Assembly (NCBI GenBank): GCA_006386115.1
Contig: VFIW01000061.1
Location: 1-64,000 of the forward strand
Length of the DNA: 64,000 nt
Source of the DNA: Globisporangium splendens
Lineage: Eukaryota; Oomycota; Peronosporomycetes; Pythiales; Pythiaceae
Direction of reading: 5' to 3'
Positions 9,625 to 19,792 of the stretch are shown here, in pieces (the stretch's first letter is position 1; each line of letters opens with the position of its first letter). Position numbers and translations under genes: made by a program. A model generated the notes under the pieces. It searched no databases, had not been told where the DNA came from, and was given only the letters and a program-made list of their open reading frames with translations.

Positions 9625-11234
9625 GTGCGCACTATGGAGTTCGATTCGTTGTGTATACATAGCGCTATTTGTTCATTTTTTGTTTAGCTGTGCATGATTA
9701 ATCAACGATTGCATTGCGCGAGGGACTCAAAAGAGGAGCTCCGCCGATTCAATGTGTTGATGGATACCTGTGAGGCTAAAAAGGCCACGTCATTTCCCCT
9801 TTGCATCAGACTGCCCAAAATGACTGGACAGCGTTGCGAGTCGCATTTTGCAAAGATCGCAGTTGCCCACACACGAGGAGTGCAGCCGCAGAGTGCATCG
9901 CGACGTGACGACACGAAAAGAAGGTAAACAGCCCCGTCTGCCTGTTCGTCTTGCCTTGATCTTCTTTTCCGCTGCTTTCGCTGACGCGCTGCAACGATTG
10001 TATCAGCGAGTCACCGTCCGTCACGTTCGCCTCCACCGTATTGAAGAACCTTTTCCGTGCAGGTTCATTCTCAGGTGTTGTATGCAGTGTTATAAGAAGT
10101 CGGCGTTATGAACGTGAGGAGTTTGGCACAGAACCCAAACCAGCACACAGCAAAATACAGACTGCAATAGGGAACGTTACGGCAGCACCGCTAATGACGT
10201 GGCGGAGGAGATCGACATCCCACACTCATCACGCATTGAGACAGAGCGAAACACCTGCACCCACGGTGTCCTCTCTCCTGATCCAGTCATTCAGAGCAAG
10301 CAACCTCAGTCGCATAAAATCATAGAGGTCGATGTCTGGCAATCAAAAGCAAACGAGCGAGTGTCGCAGTTCCACCCCATAACGTCGCTCGCATGGTTCT
10401 TTGGCAAGCCGACTTGCATCATCATGGTCTCTCCAAATTCGTTCTCGTCACCCTCGTCAGTCCTGACGAATCCGATTTACTGAGAATGTCAACAACAGAA
10501 GTTCAATGCTCGCAATCACGACGGTCGTCGCGAAACAATCGGCCATGCAGCGGTTCGGCCATTGCTCGATCTGTGTTGTTGCTGGCTTCTTGTGTGTACT
10601 GTACCAGCATGTGTGCGAATGAATAATGTGCTGTGAACAGTAGGAAGAGAAAAACTCGCCCCTCCCCCTACAAAAAACCTACCTTATCTCCTTAAAAAAC
10701 CTCTCTCTGAAGTAACATTGCTCAAAAAAGACAAGACAAACACTGTCAAAGTGCTTCTATCAGCGCATTCTGCACACAGGGAGGAAGCGAAAGAAAGCGC
10801 TTGAAACAAGGTACGCGCTTCGCTCCATGCACGTGTGCGTGTGCAGCACATGGGGCACACGCTATACGTGTAGCCGGCGTTCTTGTTGTGTCGTCTACGC
10901 ACTATTCGTGGGTTGCATGTAGCGTTATGCAGCTCGTTGACGTATTGCTTTGTGTGCAGCTCTTCCGGGTTCATTTGCGGACATCCCCCTCTCTCTCGCG
11001 CGCGCGCTCTCTGCTCCCTCCTTTTGCGGGTCATATCGAAAACCTCTGGGTTCACGCTGCAGACAACACTCCCCGTTACTTAAGGGCGTGCACGTGCTGT
11101 CGCGCTTTGCTTTGAATCAGGTGCGTCTTCTGCTTCGATCCTGCTTGCATGCATGCACAAGCATCCACTCACATGCCTCTCTTCCTCTTTTGTTTTGCTT
11201 CAGACAGCTCCCTATCTATTCACATACGACATCC
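9625..11234. other. Intergenic, no supported gene; possible 5' UTR intron near the 3' end
   Basis: About 1.6 kb with only short low-quality frames. Near its right end, 11121-11203 has the form of an intron (GTGCGT donor after AATCAG, pyrimidine-rich TTTTGCTTCAG acceptor) and could be a 5' UTR intron of the CCT-domain gene that starts at 11235. Nothing else recognisable. Confidence 0.5.
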
Positions 11235-12602
11235 ATGACGAGTCCCGCAGCGAAGAAGACGCCGCTGCCGCCGACGATGCCCGTCACGATCAAGAAGGAG
11301 CCAAAGCCGCAGGACAATCTGTCGTCCATGTTCGCCTCGGGAGGGTCCTTGGGTGGCGGTAGCAGTGGAAACAGCATCCCACGTAAAGACAGCATCGGCT
11401 GGGGTGCGGATGACTTTCTCGGCATGATCTCCCACACACCTCCGGCATTTTCTCCGGGGAGCTTAACGATGCCCATGACAAAGCGTGGTCGCAGCGGCAG
11501 TATCTCCAGTCGTTTGTTGAGCGCGTCAGATTTGGAGGAACGCGGTGTGATTGACAGATATCAGAAGGGCGTACTGAAGGTAACGATGCAACCGAGTGTT
11601 GTATGCAGCTTTATCTTTAGCAGCGTGCTTTCGCTGAATGGTTCTGACGCGTTTTTGCTCCTGCCTCTGCGCTTGTGCAACACACTAGGATCTGATTATT
11701 AGTGGCGATGAAGCGTTGCAAAAGGCGTTGGAGAAGTTCGATGCAGGCGATTCGAGTACATTGGAAGCCATGCTCGACAGCGGCGCATTGAATCGCAAAT
11801 CGTCGGTTGATCTCCTTGATGACCTCGATCTTGGCTTCCTGAATGTGGGATCGTTAGGAGACACTCCCAAAGATGAAGTACGTGCTTTTGTTCTTTTCTG
11901 GTTGGTGTGCTTGCATCGAGATCCTAATTTTGCCAAACGTATCTTTTTTCACGTGATGCACATGTATTCTCTTAGTTTTCTTCGTCCGCAAGAAGCCAGT
12001 CGCTAGATGAGTGGGACGAGCTCGGCTTTGATTCGGCTTTTTCGGACGTGTCATCGCGTGATATCCTGGATGGTGACTTTTACAGTGGATCTCTTGGTAC
12101 GTCGTTGCCCAACTCGCTTCCGTCCATGGGTCTCGGCATCACGCCGCCGGCGACGTTCAGTTTTGCGGAGGATTTTTTGGAGAACCAAGTCAAATCAGAG
12201 TCGGGTATAAAAACTGAAGGAAAATCTGCTGTCGGAGGAACCGGGTCGGCATCTGCTTCGTCTTCGGCTCTGTCGTCGTCAATGTCGACGTCTCGGCCGA
12301 TCGGGATCCCAGGCGCGTCGTCGTCTGCATCCGGTGCCGCGTCGCGTACTTTCGGTAGCAACTTGGACGGCGGCGCAAAGGACAAATCGGGTCAAAAGCA
12401 GAGTTTTGTTGGCGCGTACTCTCCTGACTCGAGACGAAAGCGGATTGAGAAGTTTTTGGACAAGCGGCAAAAGCGCGTGTGGCGGAAAGAAGTCAAGTAT
12501 GATGTGCGAAAGAATTTTGCGGACTCGCGATTGCGAGTCAAGGGCCGTTTCGTGAAAAAAGAAGACGAGCAGTTGTTGCGGGAGCTGCTGAGCTTTACTT
12601 AA
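11235..12602 (+). CDS. CCT-domain protein, putative transcriptional regulator
   Basis: Three exons: 11235-11579, 11689-11877 and 11976-12602, all joined in phase 0 at GT-AG borders, giving 386 aa. The N-terminus is low-complexity and Ser/Gly-rich and includes a VKKEPKP-like short motif (TIKKEPKPQ); the middle is acidic (DLLDDLDLGF, SLDEWDELGFD). The C-terminal ~45 residues form a CCT domain: RRKRIEKFLDKRQKRVW, then KVKY-like VKYDVRKNFADSRLR and VKGRFVKKED. The motif is the one found in plant CONSTANS/TOC1 proteins, where it mediates DNA and NF-Y contacts and nuclear import. Without a B-box or receiver domain it belongs to the CCT-only group. Target genes unknown. Confidence 0.85.
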
Positions 12603-13232
12603 GCAAGTGGACTATTTGCAGACGCAGAGAGAAAGCCGTTGTGTAATGGCGCTAAAGCATGGAGTAGCGTACGCGCGCGCGGTCCTTGTATTGTCTAGCA
12701 AATACTAACTGTATCAGAGAAATCGGGCAGCCAGCGTGAAAAACGAGAGTGGTGATGGCGAATCGGAACGAAAACAACTCGGCATCCAGTTATTTGGAGG
12801 AAGTTCGCTGTATTGCTCGACGATACTGGTCCTAGAGCACATGCTGTTCAATAGACGAAGAAGAATGAGAAGAACGTGGAGAGCTAAGAGGGAACATTAT
12901 TAATTCGGATCAATGTAGCAGGCCGCAAGCGCATCCATATGTGTGAACAACCAAATCAGTTCTATGTTTTTTGTTTTGTTTTGTTTGTTTTTGTCAACTA
13001 AGAAACGATGACTTGGAGTTCCTACACGTCTTTGCGCAAGACCGACGGCAGTGGAAGAACCACAGAATCAAATGAGTGACGAGGTTGGTTTATTTTAGCT
13101 TAATCTCGACTCATACGGTTGCCGTGAAACACGTTGCTACTGCTAAGGACAAACAGTTGATGTGTGAACTAAATATGCTTGCACATGGTTAACTTAAAAA
13201 ATCTTCTTCTAATCCTAGAGTTTGTTTCCCGC
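12603..13232. other. Intergenic, 3' regions of convergent genes
   Basis: About 0.63 kb between the CCT gene and a minus-strand gene. It holds a T/G-rich stretch near 12968-12993 and no supported coding sequence. Confidence 0.6.
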
Positions 13233-13766
13233 TTAGCACTCTTCTGAGATAGATTCCATCGGTGCAAGTGCACTTTGGCGACCAGCGTGCATATGAATAG
13301 TGTACGGGACGCGTTTGCCAGCGACGACGACACCACGGTGGTCCTTGCGTTTGTATGCAGCTGGCATTTGAACAGCAGGCTCTGGCACTGGCGCAGGCGC
13401 AGGTGGCAATGGTGGGCATGCAGCATCGAGGATGGCGCGCACGAATGACGACACGCTCTTTCGCTTGCGCTGAGATGTGCTAACCGCGCTCTCGAGCACG
13501 CTCTTGTCTTCAATTCGACGGCTTGATCGCTTCGCGAGTCGGAGATGGGACTTAATTCGACGCCACTTGGACTTCTTCTTGCTGCATGCTTCTTCCTCGG
13601 TGTCTTTCGTCATGATGTGAGTCTTGTCTTGGGTCTTGACAAGGACAAGCGAGGACTCGGAAGGTTGCTGCTGGTGGTTCATTTGCATTTGCTCTTTGTT
13701 TGAGATGGTGGGGGTGGCTTGCTGTGCAGCCATTGGGGAGGACGGACTCAGTTGGACGGTGAGCAT
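13233..13766 (-). CDS. Small basic protein with C-terminal YK-H-GKRV motif (paralog 1)
   Basis: Intronless, 177 aa from the ATG at 13766; upstream codons in frame lack an ATG and a strong initiator lies 38-53 nt upstream. The N-terminal half is Gln/Ser-rich, the middle strongly basic (KKKSKWRRIKSHLRLAKRSSRR), followed by a Pro/Ala linker. The C-terminus contains PAAYKRKDHRGVVVAGKRV followed by PYTIHMHAGRQSAL, a block repeated almost residue-for-residue in the plus-strand gene at 15365. No known domain is recognised. The basic stretch could be a nuclear localisation signal (inference). Confidence 0.75.
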   Translation of the reverse strand: MLTVQLSPSSPMAAQQATPTISNKEQMQMNHQQQPSESSLVLVKTQDKTHIMTKDTEEEACSKKKSKWRRIKSHLRLAKRSSRRIEDKSVLESAVSTSQRKRKSVSSFVRAILDAACPPLPPAPAPVPEPAVQMPAAYKRKDHRGVVVAGKRVPYTIHMHAGRQSALAPMESISEEC

Positions 13767-13803
13767 GCTGTGGCGTTGGTGTGAGTGCGCTTGGGAACAA
13801 GGC

Positions 13804-13819
13804 AAATTGAGTAATGAGA
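13804..13819 (-). promoter_or_regulatory. Inr+FPR-like core promoter for the 13.2-kb gene
   Basis: Minus-strand TCTCATTACTCAATTT matches GCTCATTYYNCAWTTT at 14 of 16 positions, including the complete CAWTTT half. It lies 38 nt upstream of the ATG at 13766 and argues against the longer non-ATG frame. Confidence 0.7.
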
Positions 13820-15289
13820 GTCTGACGTTTCTGTTTGTCCCGCAAAAGAGAGGTGTTTGAAATGATGGTCGTCACCGTCATTTGCATCCAGCTGCTAGCA
13901 GATCGCCAGGTCAAATGACCTTTCAGACATTGCTGATAATGATGGTCGCACGCTCCGAGTGTTGGTAAATTGCCGCAACGCAAGTTCCTATACTGTTCTC
14001 TGTGATGCTATAAAAAGGACCGTTCGGTGCAATTGTTGTAGTGCAGAAACCAGCAGTTTGCTTGAATCTATTTGTTTGTTGTTGTCTTTGCTTGTTGCCA
14101 GACCTACTCTACAAACAGCGTTTGTGGTTCAGTGAGCAGGCAACGAGCCTATGACACAAATTAAACAACTCCTCCAGAGCACATCGGGGAATCCGACAAT
14201 AGTGGTACAGCATATAAGTAAATCTCTATTAGCTTTGATACTGAAACGACATGTGAAGGAGCAGATCTCCTGCTTTTACTTGCAAATTTTCACGTTCTGG
14301 TGTGATTCCTAGTTTCTGAATCTCCATCACAACATCAAATTTGTAGAGACTCTCTTGTGTATGGATGGATGCAATTGTGGCGGGCACTTTGGTTGGTTTC
14401 TATCGCCCGTTCCTGATGCCGCGCTCTTTTTCTACGGTTCGTCTGTTTTCTTCAGTCTCGCTACAGGGAATCTCGCTGGCAGCCGTACCCATTAGACTGT
14501 GATGACTGTGCCCGCTGAATCGCTGTGGTGACTCCATCCCGTCGTGGCGCGCCATGCCGTTCTCATTTGCTTCCATCCATCCAGCGTCCCTTTCGTCTCA
14601 CCAGAAAATGTGACATACACTAACACACAGTTGCTGCACAGTTATCGTGCCAGAGTGACGGTCAGTTTGCTTGGATGGCACATCAAAACGTGATCCAAAA
14701 TATCCATACGTCATCGAAACAGGTCAAATTTACTGCACTCTATATGATATGAAGTGCCTTTGTGCGAATGCGGGAATGCATCACTTGACTCTTCATTTAT
14801 TCTGGGCATACCTCTCTATACCCACTAAAATGCTTAATAGTGACGGCTGAACCTTTCGATTCGCCCCAATCGACTAAAGCATCGATTGGACGAGCGCACG
14901 CTTGGGAGGTGACTGTCGCACGTTGCTCCCAAGATTCAAAGTCTCTATGAGGCGGCCACGATTCTGTACGAGCAGGTGGCCCAAACGCCAGAATCCACGC
15001 GTCTATGGTGCTGAAGTTTCAGCCCTGTCACATGCACCCGGACCCTCAACACGCACACACAGCACACGACACATCGGCACGCGCCGAAAAGTGCAACCTG
15101 GACTCTGAGTGTGCCGTGGTGCTGATCGCGTGCCAACCAATCCGGTGCGAGGTACCCTACATGTTAGCGGTGGCGCCAGTGGAACGGAACTCGTGTGTTC
15201 CGACGGATTGGAAGACTTCAGCAAGAGACAGTCGAAGAGCCGCCCTCGTCTCTCTCCCTTGCGGTGAGATTCTCTCAGTGTTCTACGGA

Positions 15290-15305
15290 GCTCACTTGAA
15301 AATTT
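15290..15305 (+). promoter_or_regulatory. Weak Inr-like element
   Basis: GCTCACTTGAAAATTT matches the oomycete core-promoter consensus at 13 of 16 positions and is 60 nt upstream of the ATG at 15365. Weaker than the other examples in this window. Confidence 0.4.
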
Positions 15306-15364
15306 CCAGCCGCCTACACAGTCCGTCAACCTCAGCAACAGTGCCGCCATAGTATTGTGATACC

Positions 15365-15856
15365 ATGACTGCCTCGGACTTCGCCACGCCACTTTCATTA
15401 ACCACCATCAACGTGAACAAAGTCAATGTGACGCAAAGCAAAGAACATGACCAAGCCGTCGAAAGGAAGATCGCAGACCTGAATGAAACAAAGCAGCAGC
15501 AATCAAAAGGCGGAACTCAGACCCGTCGGAGGAAGCGAGATATCTTCTTCGCGTTCTTCAAGAGCTCCAAGGAAGCGAAGGAGACGACCAATCAACCAGC
15601 AGTGCCTGTCCAGATTCCAGCTGGATACAAGAATGCAAACCACAAAGGATGCCTTGTGAGTGGCAAGCGTGTCGCGTACTCCCGCTACATGCACCAAGGC
15701 CGCAAGTCCAAGCTCACTAAAACCCTGGAATGCACCATCCCGGAAGACACGCAAGTATTGCAATTCCCACCGACACCAGCTCAAGTGAAGGTCGAAGAAG
15801 AGCGAGCGCTTGCCGAAGCCACTGCAAATATTCGCAGAGGGTTGTGCTTTGGCTAG
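15365..15856 (+). CDS. Small basic protein with C-terminal YK-H-GKRV motif (paralog 2)
   Basis: Intronless, 163 aa. It has a polar N-terminus, a basic cluster (TRRRKRD) followed by a short hydrophobic IFFAFFKSS, then PVQIPAGYKNANHKGCLVSG and KRVAYSRYMHQGRKSKL. The last block is collinear with that of the minus-strand gene at 13233 (P-x-Q-x-PA-x-YK...H-x-G...V-x-GKRV-x-Y...MH-x-GR-x-S-x-L). The two are clearly paralogous despite little similarity elsewhere. The C-terminus is longer and includes a short helical Glu/Ala segment. Function unknown. Confidence 0.75.
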   Translation: MTASDFATPLSLTTINVNKVNVTQSKEHDQAVERKIADLNETKQQQSKGGTQTRRRKRDIFFAFFKSSKEAKETTNQPAVPVQIPAGYKNANHKGCLVSGKRVAYSRYMHQGRKSKLTKTLECTIPEDTQVLQFPPTPAQVKVEEERALAEATANIRRGLCFG

Positions 15857-16235
15857 AGAGCAAATGCAAAGACGGTGTTACTATGAGAGATTCGAACCAG
15901 TACAATGAAGCGTAGTCGTAGCATTAGGATGTGATATTTAAGTTGTGAGTGTAGACCTCATGTCGAACCTAGCGAGTTTTTCCTCGTCGCATCAAGGAAG
16001 AGTTTGTGATCAATTAACCGGTTTATAACATTTAACAAAGTCTGGTGAATGCTTTTGAACCCAACTTCAGCTCACGGTTAAACGGTTCCCAAGCAGTTTG
16101 TATCCCTTTCAAAAATCTCGCTGCTCTTCTTGAAGTCACTGTGGAATGCGAATGCTGGTGCGAACTCGCAAAGGATCCTCTGTATCCATCCCAATGCACT
16201 TGCCAGAAGACAAAGCGCGTTGCTTTCCAGCTGCT
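15857..16235. other. Intergenic
   Basis: About 0.38 kb between the 3' ends of two convergent genes. Nothing recognisable. Confidence 0.6.
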
Positions 16236-16999
16236 TTAAATATCACCACCTCCACCACCATCATACCCTCCTCCAATGCCGTCATAGCCACCATCGTGAC
16301 CTCCGTTGTGATGATGCTCCGCATCCGCGAGTACCTCGCTCAGCAACAGACCGCCAAGAAGACCAGCTCCGACACCAAGTGCCACGCCTGTGCCCGCACT
16401 CATGCCTCCTCTATAGTTGCTCCCACACACCAACTGTCCATAGACTGGTGCTGTTCCGCAAGCCGACTGAGCGTACGCTGGCTGAGCAGTGTACACTGAG
16501 GTGTCGAGTCCGAAGCCCCATGCATCGGAGGGTCGGGCGCTGGACACGCAACGGGGACCTGTGCGTCGCCAGCGCCATTTCGATGCTTGGAAAGCATAAA
16601 CAGGAAGCTCCCGCAGCAGCAGAGAAGCAAGAGCGACCCAAGCAGCCACCAGAGCCATGCCAAAGTGTACCCCTGCTCCCCTCCATCGTACCCGTCGCCG
16701 CCACCGTACCTGTTTCGCCACGCGCAGTTGCACGCATAATTCGTCACTTTGCACACCGCGTTCTCTGGACAGCAGCAGCTTTGGCGTGTGTTGCTTTGAT
16801 CGAGCCAATTGCCGCAAAACTGGCCGGGACCACCACGGTACGCGCGCGAGCAATCGCCAGTAGTTGCGCAGATCTGGCACCCGGACGGTGTGGCTGCAGT
16901 CACATTCTCAGCTTGTGCCTGCCGCGAAAAGAAAACGACAGCGGCGTAGATCATGATCCAGCCCACGACAAGCGCGGATCTTGTTGGCGTCCTCGCCAT
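16236..16999 (-). CDS. Secreted/membrane Cys-rich protein with Gly/His-rich tail; apparent frameshift
   Basis: The ATG at 16999 opens a frame with a signal peptide (SALVVGWIMIYAAVVFF...), a Cys-rich ectodomain (GCQICATTGDC, CCCPENAVC, YACNC), one membrane segment (LAWLWWLLGSLLLLCCCG) and a short basic juxtamembrane stretch. That frame then runs out of sense, while the next frame supplies a credible tail: SVYTAQPAYAQSACG, GGMSAGTGVALGVGAGLLGG and a His/Gly/Asp-rich C-terminus ending at 16236. No normal-length intron fits between them. The simplest join is one missing base in the CCCC run at 16516-16519, giving a protein of roughly 254 aa. The GMSxGxxxGLGAGLLGG-type glycine helix is common in oomycete surface proteins. 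Role unknown. Confidence 0.55.
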
Positions 17000-19792
17000 C
17001 TTGCCCAAATGCTTCTTAACGCAATCGGCAATAGCACCTTCCTAGTGACTGCGATTGGCAGGCGCTTGCGCGCACCTCAGAGCTCTGAACCAACCGTCGG
17101 ATCTCGTGCTTCCTTCTCCGCCATCCCTGTCCTGCACAGAGAGAGCCAATCTCCGATGGATTATTCTAGGACGCACTCCTTGTCCCAACGTCTCAAACCT
17201 TCCTTCCTTGTCCTCGTTCCCTCCGAAATCCCAAGTGCCATGGGCATGTCTCCGTCGCTGCAGTGAGTCCGACTTCACTGTGCTGCTGCGATATGAAGGA
17301 ATGATCCCATTGCGGAAGTGCGCATCCCGCGCGGCGCAACGACGCAGACGAAGCACCGCTGACTCGGTCGGTCACTTTGCAACTCGGTCTCTCTCCTGCG
17401 ATCTTTACGTGTTGCTTGAATTGGTTCATTTGAGAGAACTGCTTGCGAGTGCAACACTTGGCTGCTTGTGCAACAACAGACAGGTGGGGAGAGCTCTGCT
17501 GCTAAAGTACCGTAGAGAGTGACGAGACCAAGTGCACCTGCCAAGGGAAGATCTTGACGTGCGTGGATAGGCAGCCTTGCTGCATTCGCCAGCAACAGCA
17601 GCGCTCTGGAGAGAGAGAGAGAGAGACACTCCTGAGTGGGCATCAAAAGCAGACCTGGCGGTCACTGGCGGACATCCGTGTCACAGAGCGCTTTCCCCAT
17701 CGTATCAGAGAGGAAGAGTGAAAGAGAGAGCGTCCTGAAGACAGGGCGGTCAGAGATCGCTCTCCATCCTCCTCACCCATGTCAGTGAATCTACAGTACT
17801 CCCTTTCCTCTGTCACGGCAGCAGCACATTCATCCAGTGAGGTCAGTCTGGTCAACGTTGTTCCAAGTGCCTTCAACAGCAGCAACTGAACCAAGCAAAC
17901 ATGCCGAACAAACAAGCAGCTCTGGTTGCGGTAAACATGCAACGTTTGCAGTGGCGCCTGCAACAGTCTCAAGTTGGATTCAGTTGTTCCAAACAGAAAA
18001 TAGAAAAAAGAAAAAACTAATAAAACGGAACTGGAGTGTTCGGATCCGTCTGGAAGACAGGGTGGCTGCCACAGCGAGCCAGAGAGAGCGCCACAAATTT
18101 TAACTGCGAGAATAGAGCGTCCTGGTGAAAACAACCCATGGCCCGACTGACGCAGATTGGAACATTTCGACAAGCCACAGTTGTAGTCGATGGATAGTCG
18201 TGGCTTGCGCACAAGGGCACTCACACCCACTCATGCAGCAAACTTTGTTACACTCGCGGGGTGTATACACTTGAAGGTCCTATCGGAGTGATCGCGTGGG
18301 CAATTTCAAACCGTATTCTGGGCGTCTTGATCATCTTATCCTAAGTTGCCTCTCTTGCCGTGGCGGGTGCATGCTTTCAAAATTTTGGGCGGCACACCGC
18401 ACATTTACGTTTGCACGGGTGTCACGAGCATCAAGCTTGCTTGAAGTGCGCTGTTCGGCTCACTCGGCTCCCTATCTCTTTGTCTGTTGCTGCTTTCCCG
18501 CCACCAGCTGGTCTTTGTCATTGCAGCACACGCACGCTACATCTCTCTCGAGGTTTTTCTTCCGAGACGACGGCTCTTCTGCTGCTGGGATATCAAGTTT
18601 CGGAGCCTCTCTTTCCCACACTCTTCGCTCTGTTTCACACGAATAGTGGCCAAACCAAGAAAGCCAACACTCGCGAAATGGATACAACCAGGAAGAAAAA
18701 CGAGGACCATCCCGATATCCACATATCTCACGGGATGCAAGATCCCCAGCCTACGATATATCTTGCAAGCTCAAGCTCAGCAACATTCCGAGAACAAGGC
18801 TGGCCGATTTGAGGGGCCAGCAAGTCGATCCCCTAGATGTCTAGATGCGCGAGGGAGGGGTGATTCAACTTCGATCAAGCCATCTCAAGAATGGGACGAA
18901 CTCGCAGGGTGCCGCGACATTTGATGAACCAGACGAAGCATTTGAGCTCGGTGGAGTGTTCTTGCATCAAAAACATGTCTTGCGCTTCGCAAAAGAAGCT
19001 CGAAGCGACGCAAGATGTAGATATTGCTCGGAGAGGTCTGATGGACAGCGGCAGAGCGCAGATACGTTCATGTTTCGGGTGCAGCATATGCCGAATGTGT
19101 CAATGAGCACTTGAATGTCTAACGGCATTTGTGCGGATTATGCGCTCTCTTTTCAAACCTCGAAACGCAGACAGAGTTTCGCAGCAGCACTTGCCAATCC
19201 TGTGCACTCTGCGCACCCAACCGAACCATCATCTGTTGAAACCTCGTTTCCCCCTACCCCGCTTTTCACTTACGCCAGTTTCGCGCTTCCCCTATCCGCT
19301 GTCAGCTCGCCTTACAATTCTGCGCCTCGGCCGGTTTCTGTTCAGTTCGTCCCGGCTACGCGCCGTTCCCTCCACTGTCGGCCGAAGATTTGGGCTGTAC
19401 AGAGCACGTGGTTGTTACGTTGTAGGTCCAGGAAACAACGCTCCTCAGGAAGCAAGCAGACAAAGGGGACGGGTTGCCCACACTGTTGAGCAATATAGAC
19501 TCGAGAGGCAGCAGCTCGCGTGAGTGACTGACCTTCTGTATGCCGAAGGAAGGAAGGGGAGAGGGAGGCGTGGGCTGGGGTTCGACGAGCGACAGACAGA
19601 TCCCCCCACAGAACGCCATTTTAAAAGTTGCCTCGGACGCCACACCACTCCCGTTACAACCAACGATTCGATTTGTCGATCGCTCCATTGCGACGACGAC
19701 ACACACCTCTCGAAACGGCTGGTGTCTCCTTTCCCCGATCCCGCATCGTCGCTTTGTATACAGCGGATCCATCTAAGTTTAGATTGACACAC
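17000..19792. other. Long intergenic stretch, no supported gene
   Basis: About 2.8 kb. Several frames of 60-195 codons occur on both strands, but none has a recognisable domain, a convincing start or compositional support. It holds a (GA)9 microsatellite at 17609-17626. The last few hundred bases are presumably the promoter and 5' UTR of the zinc-finger gene. Confidence 0.5.
17609..17626. repeat. (GA)9 microsatellite
   Basis: Nine perfect GA units, non-coding. Confidence 0.9.

Larger units (their letters stand above)
13767..15364. other. Intergenic between two divergent paralogs
   Basis: About 1.6 kb separating the two small basic genes head-to-head. It contains an initiator-like element for each gene (13804-13819 minus, 15290-15305 plus). 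No further gene or repeat was supported. Confidence 0.6.

Noticed and set aside
17643..18230. 195-codon minus-strand frame in the 17-19.8 kb gap
   Set aside because: No domain, no upstream promoter element and a low-complexity mixture; cannot be supported as a gene.
18960..19110. Possible small zinc-ribbon peptide
   Set aside because: Cys spacing is irregular and the frame has no start or promoter support.
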